This document shows, one piece after another, positions 31,201 to 43,039 of a stretch of DNA of 64,000 bases. Made by a program: the position numbers and the translations under genes. This stretch comes from Cristatella mucedo. Its lineage: Eukaryota; Bryozoa; Phylactolaemata; Cristatellidae. The stretch is from NCBI GenBank assembly GCA_009760855.2, contig WPIO01000056.1, positions 1-64,000 on the forward strand, given 5' to 3'. Numbering within the stretch: the stretch's first letter is position 1; the number at the start of each line of letters is the position of its first letter. The notes beneath the pieces were generated by a model. It did no database searches and was not told the DNA's origin. It worked only from the letters and a program-made list of their open reading frames with translations.

Positions 31201-31985
31201 GGCAGAGCGAGTCAGCGCCAGGAGAATTCGGTGGACGCCGCCAAATACGGTTTACAGCACCCGTGGCACGCACTTTGTGCTTTGTGTGCGCGTGTGCATG
31301 CGTACGCGCACGCGTGCGCGATCCCTTTTTTCTTTTTTTATATCCCTTCGCAGGGATTTGTCGCCGCGAGCTAAAAGTAGTTCGGTGCCGCGTCTAGGAA
31401 GTATTTCTTCGTTGGTTAAACTGCACCCAGTATTCATGCCTTCTTGCGAAGGTGCAGGTTTTTCTGCCTGTACGGTGGACGCGGAGCACTAGCTATCCAG
31501 CCAGGAGTTGGGGCCCGAGGTATTCCTGCCTTTTGCGCAGATGAAGGCGCAATCCTAGTTCTCCGGTCGGGGTCAAGGTTCCGGTTTATCGTCACCCGGT
31601 CAAATTGGGACGTTTCCCACTATAGACGTAGGCAGCCTAAGTGCGGGGGATGTATTTTACACGGCCGCAGTGCTCGTTTCGGCGAGAGCCTGCGAGGAGT
31701 GGGAAGATCAACTGAGCTAGACGCGCAGCGACATTGTGCACTTGCGAATGAATTTCAGTTAAATCCCCTATTCGTGTGTGTATCTCCTTCCAACTCGTGC
31801 CACTAACTCGCGACCACTTAGTAACGGTAAGTAGGCTGGCGCCAGAAACGCTCTCTCGCGTGGCCACCTCTTATTTCGCGTAGACGCGCACGGAACCGCA
31901 TTCGGCACATTCAGCCACGCCTCTTGATGAACGGCAGATTACGTCTCCTCCGCTGAGCCTTCGGCGTTACCCGTGTTAGCCGGCG
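31201..31985. other. Unannotated
   Basis: A 120-codon plus frame at 31444-31806 has no recognisable domain. Nothing else supported. Confidence 0.45.
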
Positions 31986-32230
31986 TTCGCGTAAACCCGA
32001 TTGTGCTGCATCAGTTTCAGCCCGCTCGCGCTCTCAGGTCCTGTGTGGTCAATAAATTAGCTGTTCCATTGCTCCGCTTAAAGACCGTTGGCGACAGAAG
32101 CTTTAGCTCTGCAGGTCCCAGACTGTGGAACTCACTTCCACAATTCTTACGCAACGACAACTACGCTCCTGCAGCCGACTATGGCTCATCCTTTTCAGCG
32201 GTCCTGAGCTGCTACTTCCATGCTACACAC
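31986..32230 (+). mobile_element. Highly diverged LINE ORF2 C-terminal fragment
   Basis: The plus frame contains PLLRLKTVGDRSFSSAGPRL followed by WNSLPQFLRN, the same block as LKSFGDRAFSSYAP.AWNSLPTCVR in the main LINE, but too different to be the same subfamily. Confidence 0.7.
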
Positions 32231-32715
32231 TACCTCAACTGCTCTGCTGACTCTGCTATGCTTCCTAATTTCTTTGTGTTTCGTGAGTGCGCGAGACGAA
32301 GTCTGTTGGCTACCGAATGCGTACCGAAAGCCGCCTAGGCTGTGAGTGCGCTATACAAAACTCTCCCGCGTAACACCCGCGTGGTCCTTACGACTTTGTG
32401 GAGTCACAGACGGAGATGCATACGCATCGCATACATTGTTCACATAAGCGAAACGGGGGTTCGCTGTCGACGATCGGCTGGACGACTTCTGCTAGAGATG
32501 GAAACGCTCGAAGCTGCAGCGAAGGCACTGCATTTCTCTCGACACTGGGAACGTGCAAGTGCAGCGTCGGATGGACGTACATCTTCCCCAGCGACGCTGC
32601 TGCTGCATCGGTTGGACTCACGTCGCCAGCGGTACCGAGGTCCTCGCCGCCGCCGCCCCCCACTCCACCCCGCCGACCTTTCGCGAACTTTCTTCAGCGT
32701 GGGCAAGGCTCATTT
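32231..32715. other. Unannotated
   Basis: Overlapping frames on both strands up to about 165 codons, no recognisable family. Confidence 0.45.
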
Positions 32716-32815
32716 TCGGGCGCTTCACGTGTGCCTCGGGGCTCGAGCCCACGATCTCAGCCAGACCTTGGTCGGGGCGCGAGCACCTTATCCGCTGGAC
32801 CAAACCAGCGCCTGT
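32716..32815 (-). mobile_element. SINE II head, 3' hairpin missing
   Basis: Minus-sense tRNA-like head (GGTTTGGTCCAGCGGATAAG, GTGGGCTCGAGCCCCGAGGC) that stops before the LINE-like hairpin. Confidence 0.85.
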
Positions 32816-34857
32816 ATGGCGATTTAGTTCTCTCGGGTAGCCACCCCATACACACGACGTACTTTAAGTATTATCTGCTCGTGCTGCAGCAGCATTGCTG
32901 ACTGTACCGCTAGTATTTTCTTACGGTTTTTTCCGCTAGGTTGGTATAAAGCAAAGCCTGCAGCAGGCTGGGCTAGAGCGAGGGCGCGTTAGCCGATAGT
33001 CAATTAAGTAACACAAGCCGCCCTTCCCAGCTATCCCGTTGGAAACGCCCTGTTCCGTTCTCGTCGTGTCTGCGTGCTGGCCATTCGTCAGCTAGGGTGC
33101 TCTAGTTTCAGTACTGATACTGTAAGTGCGCCTTATTTTGATGTGTCAACACTGAAATGTACTATCTGCGACCTCGTTGTTCGATCGGCGGCGACCGCAC
33201 GCGAAGCGGGCGTCCTGTCTAGACTCTTTCTTCGAAGCGGGCGACCTGTATAGGGCTAATAGGCTCTATATACCGCAACGCGTTCGGCGCCGTCGGGCGT
33301 CTATTGGTCAGACGTCCCGTGCGTCGGCGACCGTCTTAAATCATTAATTAATTTGTTTCTGCCAGCAATTCGTTTCACTGGAGCTCCGTTTTTCTGGTCT
33401 TACGCGCAAGTCTGGCGGAAGGTTAACGCCGAACCTGCTGTCAGCGACAGCGATGCCCATCCTGCTCGCCTCTTGCATACTCCCCGCCGATCTGACGGCA
33501 CTCTCCTGTGTCACGGGGCGCCGTAACAAGTCGCCGTTTCGCACGATTAATAAATTCGCGAGACCCTAGATCCGTGGCCTACGCGACAGAGCCTCGCCCG
33601 AAATCCCGCAGCACCAGGTTGTTTGGAGGGGCGTTCCTGCCTCTGAGTGACGTCTTCAGCCATTTAGTACTGACACGTCGGCATCCTCGTCGTCCTCAAA
33701 CTTCTGCTTCGCTGCTTCACTTCTGGCTGATGCAGCCGCGGTAGTAAATACTAGCTGCAAGACGGGGGGGGGGGCATCGATCACCCTTCGCTGACACGTG
33801 CCGGCATCCTCTGAAGTGAGGCTGACTGTAGGACTATTCTGTCTTGCTTTCATAGCACTCCCGAGTGCCTGTATCGAGACTTGTCAGCTCAGCCAGCTGG
33901 CATGATCGCTGTGCGCCCGCGTGTGTGTTCTCGTCAGCAAGTTTGGGCACGGCCAGAAACACCAGTTAAACTGAAAAGACCTGCTAGCCTCACATGAGAA
34001 GTGAAGGGACGCACGTAGCCCGGGCAAAATTCCTGCTGTAGCAACCTGAGAGGGCCTGTCCGAGCAGGACATCTCTCCCCAAGCCTGATTCGGGTCAGCT
34101 TAGTCTGACAAGGTCAAGGTCTGTCCCACTCTTTGAAGTCGCCGGGGCCATGCCATGCCGTAAGAGCTATGTTGCAAAGTTAAATGGGGCTTTTGGGTTT
34201 GTGGTATGTGGCCTCATACCTCAATAGCCGGGTTAATGGCATCCAGCTCGGTGCATCGGTCATCTGCATGCTCAGCAAGCTCCACATTGGCTGCCTTCTC
34301 TGTACCTGCTGGATTTTTACCCGGCAAGATGGCGAGTGGCAATTTGGGACACCTACCTCTGCCAGTGTAGCAGGCTAAGTGTTTGGCTCGTGTTGGTTCA
34401 ATGGTCGGTCCACTCACCGTTGCTGCTGCGTTTTCAGAGGTCGATCGCCTTCTTTGTTCCTTTCACTTGCACTATTGTTGTCAGCGATTGCCATTCAGCT
34501 TTGGTGTCCTGCTGTGAACAATAAGCAACGGCTCCGGTGGCTGGAAGCTCCGGCCTGCTGTTTATGCAGCCGTGGGCACCAATCACGCTGGCCCCCTGCT
34601 CCTCCATGTCTCCCTGCCCATCCCATCACCCTCCCGTAGCCTTTTACCCCGTCTGCCCTGCAATTTACAAGCACGCATAGAGGCTGGCTGCTCCGGTGTG
34701 TTGGTTGTGCACTCAAAGGCTGGTGACTAAAAGGATGTCACCCCCTGGGCAAAGGACCGAAGCCTGAACATGAGCAGCCGTCCACCTCACCACGGACGGT
34801 CCTCTTGTCTTGCTCATTCATTCAGCACTGTTTGCACAGGGCCGGCTCGGTTGGCTA

Positions 34858-35035
34858 GCCGACATGTCACCCCTAACCAAATTACTCATTTCGTTTGTTT
34901 TTTTCAAGCATGATTTTACTTACCATTCAATGGCATTTCACTTTACAGCAAATGTAAAGCGCCTAGCGAGAGAGATTAAGTTCTCTGAGGGCGCTTTATC
35001 AAGTGAATTATTATTTTTATTATTATTATTATTAT
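34858..35035 (+). mobile_element. LINE 3'-UTR fragment, plus strand
   Basis: Starts at GACATGTCACCCCTAACC, ends with the hairpin (AAAGCGCCTAG...GAGGGCGCTTT) at about 34956-34999 and an ATT tail. Copy B lacks it at the aligned position near 55180, so it was inserted after the A/B duplication. Confidence 0.92.
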
Positions 35036-35544
35036 CCTGAACGGCACCACGACAGTTTTGCAGCTAAAAAAGGTGGCTTGTGGGCTGTCGAGTTCGTCTG
35101 AGCGGATGCTTCGGCTGCTATGCGTACGAGCCAGTGCAGGAAATGAGCTTCCACTGGCCGAGAGACTGGCCTTGTAGCGAGCTGCATTGGCAGGGCGCCG
35201 TGTCACGGTGGCTGGCGCCTGAGTAGTCGGTGGCCACTGCTCCGCTGCTGCCGCCGTAAGCGACGCCTGCTGCCTTTATCCCTGCTCGAAGCCGAATGTC
35301 TGGATCGGGTGGCCAGACATCTGGATCATCGGCTCCATCCATCGTCGGATGGGCATCTGTAAGCCGGTGAGCGCTGCTGCTTGTGCTGCCATGTCAGTCA
35401 GCCATGTCGCTCAGCTCGGAAACATCGCAGCAATCGGGGCCTGCTTCGATAAGAGTGGCACAGCAGCCAAGCTAGGTGTCCCGTTTGTGACAGCCCATCA
35501 AAAAAATAAAATAAATCGCTGCCATTCCCTTTACTGAGAACCCC

Positions 35545-36170
35545 CGACTTGTGCTCTTAATCGTCTGAATTTGGTGCAAAACTCAGCTGCTTCGGCTGTG
35601 CTGTCGTCGGCGGCCTGGCTGCCTCTTGAGGCCAATTCCGACTTGAGCGTCACTGGCTCCCTGCCAAGCATCGAATCGACTTCAGGATCCTCTGCTGGTC
35701 TTACAAGTCGCTTCACTATCTCATCCCAGGGCAAGTCGTGGGATTGAATTTCGCCGCTGGCCAATCTTTATTGCCCGCTACAAGCTGGAGTTGCAGCCGC
35801 TGCCACGGCTCTATTTACCTGCTACTTAAATCAGGCCGTTAGATTAACTAACATTGTACTACTAACCTGCACCGGCCTTCCTATGCAACCTCTTTCCAAA
35901 ATGTCAAGTTCCTAAAAGAGATCAAACTATCTGAGGGTGCTGCACAAAAATACTATTATTAAAAAACTTCGATTGCACTAGCAGCTCAAAGGCTTCCGGT
36001 TGTCTTTTGCCTACCCCCTGCACTAAATTGAAATCTTTTGGTGGTCGGGCCCTGCATTTGTATGGACCGAAAGTATAGAATTCGCTTGCGGCTTCGGTCA
36101 CTACCGGAAAGGACTTTGCGTCACTGAAGTCACAGCTGACGACTCAAGTATTCCCCTGGATACAGCGAAT
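35545..36170 (+). mobile_element. Diverged LINE remnants
   Basis: 35570-35720 resembles the LVQNSAA...LP.KHRIDFRIL region; 35975-36150 resembles LKSFG...YGPKV.NSLAASVTTGKDFASLKSQL; a hairpin-like TTCCTAAAAGAGATCAAACT is at about 35911. SINE I-like traces lie at 35736-35850. Confidence 0.6.
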
Positions 36171-37081
36171 TAACACTCTCTTATGTATGCTTGATCTAGT
36201 GCACGGTGCTAACTAGGGGACCCATAAAGCAGTGCCCCCCCAGTATCTTCTTGTATGCTTTTTCATGCAAAAGTGATCATGTAAGTTATCATTCTGAGGT
36301 CTCATGAAGTCATTCATCATTTGGGCACAGCCAGCAGCAGCGATCATGGTTTCTCTTTCAGCCAGCTGTAAAGTGCCTGGATGAAGATTTGTTTCCATCA
36401 GGTTGCTACGTGCAAACGTATTACTCTTATTACTATAGTTATTGCTAATAGCATCATTATATAGTGTGCAGCATTTTGGAAGCCATCGCCATGGCATGAA
36501 CTGGCATTCCAGCGTTGACATTAGGGTCGGAAGTCGCTTTCGTCACCAGGTAATTGGCCGATGCAGAGCATCGATCCAATGCTAGATTATGGCTGTTCTT
36601 TCTCGGGCAGAGGAGATCAGCCGAGCGACGACGACCTTGGCTGATGGCCGGTCGACGGGCAGCAGCAGTGGATCGAGAAGGCGATTCGGGTCGTTGACGT
36701 TAACTTGGCACCACCGATGTGCAGAGGTGTCAAGACGATAACGCAGAAGAAGCATAGATAGCGTGCACTGCACTCACTGCTGTCTGTACTGCAAGCGCTG
36801 GCTGAAAGTGTCCGGTGTTCACGTAGAGCTGCTGTGCGGTAGCCAAGTCTGTGCCGTGTTGTGTTCTTGCCTTTAAGATGATTCAATTACTGACTGAAGG
36901 CGGTATAAACTGTGCTCAAATCAGCAGGACGCTTCAGCAGAATTGCACTGTAGCTGCCATTCCCGTGTGCCATTGATTCTGGCTGTGGTGTTGTCGTGGC
37001 CTTTGGGCCTGCATGCTGATTAGACGATGATTAGGGTCTTAGCTTAAGCTAATCCAACGTGCCCTGGCTTACAGCCCTCGT

Positions 37082-37170
37082 CGTGTGTGTACCTGTGTGT
37101 GTGCGCGCGAGTGTGTGTGTGTGTGTGTGTGTGCATGCGTGCTCACATGCATGTGTGCATGTGTGCTTAT
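37082..37170. repeat. (GT)n microsatellite in copy A
   Basis: Interrupted GT/GC repeat. The equivalent position in copy B (57358-57460) also carries (GT)n, so the tract predates the duplication. Confidence 0.93.
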
Positions 37171-37624
37171 GCACCACGTTGCAACTAGTACTGTACTTGT
37201 TGGTCAGCTGCACTACGAATGGCCTTGCATAATGCAACGACATTTGACTGTACTCCATAGCATTAGCCATCAATGTACGACATTGCTTCCTCTTCGCATG
37301 GAGTATGGCGGTGCATATCAGACGACAGAGATGTGTCCGTAAAACGAGATCGAGGATAGTTCGACCTGTCAAAGATCGGTCAGTACCTGGCTGGAGGGGC
37401 AGTGTCGGGGGGGGGGTCTCGTTGCTTCACCAAGCACATGACAGAGTGCGACCCTGCCAAAGTAATCACATCTAAATGCCGTGACACAGCGTGAGTCTTC
37501 TACAGCGAGCCGCGGTGATGCCGGTTTTCGTCGGCCACAGCTAGTTCCTCGTGTATCTATCAGTCATCCTTGAGCCCCAGTCCTGCAAAGGTTCTCTTGA
37601 GCTTTAGATAGAATAAACTAAATC

Positions 37625-38195
37625 TCGTTCTAGGTACTTTACATGTGCTTTAAGGAAGCATGTCAATATGGTTAGTGGTTGCCTGCCCAGTGTCAGCCCG
37701 CATAAGCACACTAAGGACAATGCACACGAGGACCCTGCAAATGCTGTGATCAGCTTTTCTAGCAGCTTTTTTAAAGTCGTCAAGAGGATTTCACGACATC
37801 ATTCGGGAGTGATAGAGTTTTAGACTTTGGGAGCATACACACTGCACTGTCTCCAAAAGATTTGAGGTTGGCTCACGGCACTGCTAAACGACTTGAGTCA
37901 GAAGAGCTGGTGATGAACCGGGAGGCGTGTTGTTAATGAGTGACAGAACCTCAAAGTCGATACGCAGCTTCACGGGGAGCCCGTTGCGGTTTGGCTAGAA
38001 GTGCTTTGATGTGGCAACTGTGGTATGGCAACTGTGACCCTTACGACACACAAGCCTGTCTGCTGAGTTTTGCACTAACTGTAAGCACCAGATTGCACAG
38101 GCCGTAAGACCCGCCAGGATAGAGTTGCTGAAGTCTAGACGGATGTCAGAAATGCATGGACCAACTTGGCCATGGCATCCCTGGCTAAGCAGGCC
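37625..38195 (-). mobile_element. Diverged LINE, minus strand
   Basis: Hairpin remnant (AAACTAAATCTCGTTCTAGG then TACTTTACATG) and ORF2 C-terminus. On the minus strand 37995-38195 reads LDFSNSILAGLTACAIWCLQ followed by LVQNSADRLVCRKGHSCH. The first part is shared with copy B at 58275-58568. Confidence 0.85.
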
Positions 38196-38394
38196 CAAAA
38201 TTTTTTCGTTGTGCATGCCGAGCCCAGCATATTTATGCGGACCTATGAAGAGTTTGCCGGTCCAGGCGGCCAGCTGGCAAACCTATGGGTTTTGTGGCTG
38301 CTACTCCAAGCTGCTTGGCCGTCGCCTTTCGGTACTCTTGAGGTCACATTACCTGGTCGAAGGCTTGACTTGCCACCGGCCATGGTGCAAAGGG

Positions 38395-40245
38395 TCCCCC
38401 AGGGCGTGCTGCCCGCCTTTGCAACGGATGGACGGTAGCAGCGCTCCGGCTGACTGCAGCCACCAGTGGACGGCCAGCGGGAGTGCCGGAGTGCAGGCAC
38501 AGGCCGCGAAGCAGAGAAGCCGGTCTTGCCCCCTTGGGTTCGACTCGTTGGACAAAATGGATCGGTCGCCGGGTGGCCTCTGTGGTTTCTGTCAGATCCG
38601 AGAGTGCACTGCGTATCCAGGCGTCGGGCAGACGTTTGTTTGCTCGAGGCCTGAGGAGTGCTGTTCGCATTCAGCGCTCTGCATTGTGGCCCCTGGGCAC
38701 AGTTATTTGCAACTCTGAAAAGGAGCAAAAAAGGCCGAGCCGCTGGAGCTGCCTGAGCTGGGCGGCTGGATCTAGCGGCCTAGTCAAGCCGCAAGGGCCA
38801 TAAATTCCCAACCTTACTTTTACCCCGTGTTTCTCGTGTGCCTCTACCTAAAAAAAAACGTGCTCAATTCCCAGGCAGGTGCTTGCCAGTCGCTAGCTTA
38901 TGCAAGTAAGGCAGCTTATTCAAGGACTCCACCCAGCACCTGTGTCACTGCTTCTGCCGACTGTAGCTTAGTGCTGCCACTCTCGGGCAGCTGTAGTCAG
39001 CCACTGTCAGCGGTCGGTCGAGTTAGCCAGTGGGTGCAGGCTGCCGGTTAACCAGATTGTTTATCAATACGAGAAAACGATCGTAGAAATCTGGGGGAAC
39101 AGGGATTATAGCAGGTGATGGGGAAGGCAGCAAGTGACCCCTCGCTGCTACTTCAATCTGTCCTGGATCCTATTAATCGGCTGCCTGATATTTTCACTCG
39201 TATTAGTGTGGGCCGCCTGCATGATGGTCTTGTGAGATCGATCGCGTCGGTACCTGCCACCCTCAGCTTATCTGCTCTTGTTGGCAATGGCCTAGCAGCC
39301 ATAGTGCAACGCTTTTGTCAGAGCTTTGCTAGCTTCCTATATTAAGCGTCCGATTGAATGTCATGATCCTGTTTGTGTGTGGCATGCTTTCGAGTCACTT
39401 GCACCATCGTACAATCCATAGACCTCCTTGCTGCTCCAGTTCGCCCAAGCTCCAGCAGCTCGGCAGCATCTAGTCATCTCGATGTGCCTGGCACTATACC
39501 GAAATGTAATGGTGATCGAGTCTTCTGCTTGTATTTGCTGAGGTTTTGGAACTTGCTTCCAACTGCAGTCACTAATTGCAATGCAGATATAGTATCCATG
39601 AAGTCTCAGTGGAAGACTCAGTGCATCTGCTCGGCTCAGTGTCCGTCTCTTCCCCTAAGTGAACTCGTCTTCTTTGTTCCTGTTTTCAATCTCTCACTAT
39701 GGTGCTCTAGTTTGATACTGATACTGTAAGTGCACCTTATTTTGACGTGTCCACAGTGAAATTTACTATCTGCGGCCATTTTGTTCCTAGGCGACCGGGC
39801 TCGAACCCCGGTATCCTATATATGAGGCATTCGGACTCTACGTGCCCCAACACATCCAGTGCCGTCGGGTGCCTGTAGGCTGGACGTCCCGTGAGTCTGC
39901 GACTGTCTTAAATAGTGATTTAATTTGTTTCTGCTAGCAATTCGTTTCACTGGGGCTTCATTTTGCTGGTCTTATGCACAGGTCCGGCGTAGAGCTAGTG
40001 CCGGATGGTGCTGTCGTTAGAAGCAATGCCAATCATGCCACCCTTCTGCAAACGCCTAGTCGACCGTACGGTGCCGTGACGCAGTACGGCACCGTAGTGA
40101 GTCGCCGTTTTAAAGGATTAATACATTCGCGAGACCCTAGAGTGCATTTTAAGCGATACCTGGTTGCCATCAATTTCGTGGCAATAACGGTTCGATAGGG
40201 CTTACAACGGTTAGTGGGTGTCGAGCCTGGCTCTGAATGACTTCA
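38395..40245 (+). repeat. Low-copy repeat, copy C
   Basis: Contains GCGTCGGGCAGACGTTTGTT (38617; 52393 in B), CTTATGCAAGTAAGGC.GCTTAT (38899), GTGCTCTAGTTTGATACTGA (39703; 53080 in B) and CAACGGTTAGTGGG (40205; 53563 in B). It matches the left third of copy B, interrupted by a LINE fragment. Confidence 0.75.
39425..39665 (+). mobile_element. Highly diverged LINE ORF2 C-terminal fragment
   Basis: Plus frame with LRFWNLLPTAVTNCNADIVS followed by MKSQWKTQCI, the WNSLP...LKTHLF block of LINE ORF2, in a lineage like that at 31986-32230. Confidence 0.6.
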
Positions 40246-40249
40246 AATG

Positions 40250-40990
40250 AAGCCGGTCTTGTCCCCTTGGTTTCGACCCTTTAGACACAATGGATCGGTC
40301 GCCGGGTGGCCGTTCCTGTCAGATCCAAGGGTGCACTGAGTATCCCGGCGTCGGGGGGGGGGGGCAGACGTTTGTTTGCTCGCAGCCTGAGCAGTACTGT
40401 GCCCATTCAGCGTTACCGTCTGCTCATTCAGCCCTCTGCATTCTGGCCCCCTGGGTGGTTATTTGCCACACTGAAAAGAATAGAATAGGCTGAGCATACC
40501 CTCGCAGCTGACCCTCGCAGCTCGCCTTCTGCATCGTCCTCCTTCTGCATCGTGCGAAAACAGTGGTCGCAGTCTTGGCATTGTCTGCACTGGGCTTTGT
40601 GGAGCAGCTCTGTCTGTCGTTCAACTGTGTGACCGTTGGTTTCACGTGACCTCGCAGCAGCTAGGCCGCTAGCCACAGCCAAGCAACGTGACAGAAACCT
40701 AGCCACGTGACAGCAGCCGAGCCACGTGCCAGCAGCCGAGCGCCCTAGCTTATGCAAGTAGGGCTGCTTATGCAAGGACTCACTCACCCCCCCCACCATC
40801 TGCAGTTACTGCTACATCGGCAGCTGCTGCTGCTGTCACATAATGATTTGGTTGCCACTGTAGTCAGTCAGCCGTGTAGCCCGCCGAGCATGTCAGCGGT
40901 CGAGTTAGTGAGTGAGAGCTCAGCTTCAGGTGAGGCTGCAGGTTTCCCTGAACGTCTACCAATCGAGATAGCAGGAATCTTTCACTCTGC
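40250..40990 (+). repeat. Low-copy repeat, copy D (partial)
   Basis: Repeats the left portion of copy C: AAGCCGGTCTTG.CCCCTTGG, GGATCGGTCGCCGGGTGGCC, CAGACGTTTGTTTGCTCG, CTTATGCAAGTAGGGCTGCT and GTAGTCAGTCAGCCGTGTAG. A G12 run at 40353-40364 stands where copy C has GGG. Confidence 0.78.
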
Positions 40991-41730
40991 CGAATGCCCT
41001 TTTTATTATGGGCAGTCTGCTCGATTGCTCTCAAGTTAGACATGGGAAGTGCATAGTGGCACAGTGGCAGCAGCAGTGAAGGTCATGCAGCAGTGAAGTT
41101 CGTGCAACCGACTATCTTCCACCCCCCCCCTGCAGGGCTTCTCGTTTTTCGAGCCCTAACCTGTCAGTTCAGACTGAATGTCACTGCCTGTTGCTAGGTT
41201 GTTTGTCCCCCAACTCGCCTGTCCACTGGGCTGCAGGCAGCTTGCTCGTAGCTCCGCCCAGACCCACCCATCAGGCTGAGGGCTCGGCCCACTGACCACC
41301 ACCTCGCCTCGTGCCCAGTTCGAGCTCTTCACTTCAGGTCGCCGGTCGCACGGCCTGCTGCTCTGCTCGCTTGCAGAGCTAGCTGCAGCTCGATATACGA
41401 CCCGCATAGCGCCTGCTGCTGCGAGGGCCTCGGTTCCAGGACCAGATCCTCGCCTGCCGGTGCTCTCTCTACCCAGTACATCATGCTGCACTCGGGTGAG
41501 CCGTGCATGCATGCATGCCCCCTTGGATTCAAGCAGCGGCTCGGTGTACATTTGACCGCACTCCTGGCCGCTTCCGTGCCGCCGCTGGCCCTGCGCTAGA
41601 ATTCCAACGAGCGAGGCAGCCGCGGTAGCATCGACACGTCGCACCGTGCGCGCCCCTCTGCCCTCGCTTGCCAGTGACGTCGACGGGTTTCTGGCGACTC
41701 GTCCCACTCGTCCCCATCTGTCGTCTGTAG
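40991..41730. other. ALAS upstream region
   Basis: No gene recognised. A near-CRE TGACGTCG (about 41675) and a GTGCGCGCC box (about 41647) lie within 100 bp of the ALAS coding exon; CTGTCGTCTGTAG at 41718-41730 looks like a splice acceptor, so the ATG exon may follow a 5'-UTR intron. These are weak motif matches. Confidence 0.35.
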
Positions 41731-41738
41731 GAGTAATA

Positions 41739-41934
41739 ATGAAGGCTCTCCGCTGCCCGTTCCTGACTCGAGTGCCGGTGGCCATCATCAAGCAGCACGC
41801 TCAAGTCGTGCTCGCCTACGGCGACCGATGTCCGATTATGAAGCAAGCTTCGACTGCCGGCATGGCCACTGCTCCGCCGACCGAGCCTCCGACGTCCGAG
41901 AGCGGCTTTGCCGGCTCTGCAGCAGGAAGAAAGA
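41739..41934 (+). CDS. ALAS: 5-aminolevulinate synthase, exon 1 (mitochondrial presequence with CP motifs)
   Basis: ALAS is the mitochondrial matrix PLP enzyme that condenses glycine and succinyl-CoA to 5-aminolevulinate, the first step of animal heme synthesis. Exon 1 encodes residues 1-65: MKALRCPFLTRVPVAIIKQH, a basic amphipathic targeting start with a heme-regulatory motif at Cys6-Pro7, and a second at Cys31-Pro32 (DRCPIM). RCPFL-x-RVP is the usual animal ALAS start. I chose ATG 41739 because an upstream in-frame Met (41646) is not ALAS-like and an acceptor-like site precedes 41731. Donor GTGAGG begins at 41935, leaving one base. Spliced, the eight exons give 1752 nt, 583 residues plus stop, close to the usual animal ALAS size; all seven junctions are phase-consistent. 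Heme binding to CP motifs is known to limit mitochondrial import in vertebrates; regulation here is inferred. The first intron is 3.2 kb and carries SINE/LINE remnants. Confidence 0.93.
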
Positions 41935-42059
41935 GTGAGGCTATTAACTTTGCATAGTCTTTCCGCTGAGCTTTGTCGTTCTCCGTTGTGCCATGCCATA
42001 GACTTCATTGATAGCTGGGCTCGCCCCAGCAAGCAGCGTGCCTGCAAAACCAGGCATGC

Positions 42060-42178
42060 AAGCACCCAGGTTTAGCCCAGGGGTGTCGCCTTTGACGTAC
42101 GAAGCGATGGGCTCGAACTTTGCAGCACATAGAGAGCCCGGATAGAGATTAAGTTCTTTTGGAGTACTCGACATGTGA
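42060..42178 (+). mobile_element. SINE II remnant in ALAS intron 1
   Basis: GATGGGCTCGAACTTTGCAG followed by a hairpin remnant (AGAGATTAAGTTCTTTTGG). Confidence 0.6.
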
Positions 42179-42820
42179 ATCGTATGTTCTGCATACGTTT
42201 TCCTTTGGGCCCTACTGGCACTAGCCAGCTTTTGGTTGCTATTTATTTATCATGCTGACACCGGTTAGTCGGCTGAGCACCGTCGGCGCTGAAAGTGAGG
42301 CTGGTGCCTCGCCAGCGCTTGCTTCAATCCCTCAGAGTGCTGCTCAGCGACCGGAGTTTCTCGCCTTTATCGCTCGACGCCAACTTCCGGAGCAGCCCTG
42401 CCTCCACCTGTCGGTTAGACACCCACACGAGAGGGCGCCTGGGGGGGGGGCTGATGCAAATCGCCAGTCCTGGCGGCGTCCCCTGAGCGGCTGGAAGCAT
42501 GGCGTGACCTCAAAGCAGCAGCCACAGGAGCCGGTCTCTGTCACAGCAAGGCAGCACTGGGCCAGCGCTGCCTCGCTGTGACAGCTGGCAGCTGTGCCTG
42601 CAGGAGGGTGTGCCGTGGAAGCTAGCTTAGCACTTGACTTTGTGGTTGCCTCACGTGATCCAACAAGACGTATGCAACACAGTGAGTATGGGTGCGGTTA
42701 TTTTTTTTCGGGAACAGCAACCAGCGGTTGGCGACTTCCAGAGCCTCTTTGGGGGGAGGAGGAGGAAGAGGAAGAGAGGGAGGAATTTGGTAAGGACTGG
42801 TGTGGGAGACATAAATGAAG
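42179..42820. other. ALAS intron 1, no further feature
   Basis: Unremarkable except for a G10 run at 42441-42450 and a GGAGGAGG-rich patch at 42750-42785. Confidence 0.5.
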
Positions 42821-43039
42821 CTGTCAGCCGGCATCTGTGCGTGATCTGTCAGCCGGCATCTGTGCGTGCCTCCTCTCTCCCAACGGTGCCAGTGGGGCCT
42901 TCGTTAGGATGTCTGTTAAGCATACAGCCAGACTTTATTTAGAGCTTCATCTGTGCGTGCCTCCTCTCCCCCAACGGTGCCAGTGGGGGCCTTCGTTAGG
43001 ATGTCTGTTAAGCATACAGCCAGACTTTATTTAGAGCTT
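42821..43039. repeat. Nested tandem duplications (25 bp x2, then 91/92 bp x2)
   Basis: A 25-bp unit (CTGTCAGCCGGCATCTGTGC...) occurs at 42821 and 42846. A 91-bp unit starting at 42857 is repeated from 42948 to 43039 with one substitution and one inserted G, so the larger duplication is recent. Confidence 0.95.

Larger units (their letters stand above)
32897..37960 (+). repeat. Low-copy repeat, copy A
   Basis: Colinear with 52883-58568 (copy B) about 20 kb downstream in the same orientation. Aligned landmarks: 32898/52883 (CTGACTGTACC), 33110/53090 (GATACTGATACTGTAA), 34490/54810 (CATTCAGCTT), 36360/56600 (GCCA.CTGTAAAGTGCC), 37082/57358 (GT tract) and 37871/58555 (GGCTCACGGCAC). I judge about 75-80% identity by eye in aligned parts. 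No conserved reading frame is evident. A-specific insertion: LINE pieces at about 35575-36190. Confidence 0.85.

Noticed and set aside
41045-41680. Iron-responsive element in the ALAS leader (CAGTGA loops at about 41074, 41095 and 41671)
   Set aside because: The five bases on either side of each CAGTGA do not pair and no bulged C is in place, so the IRE stem is absent.
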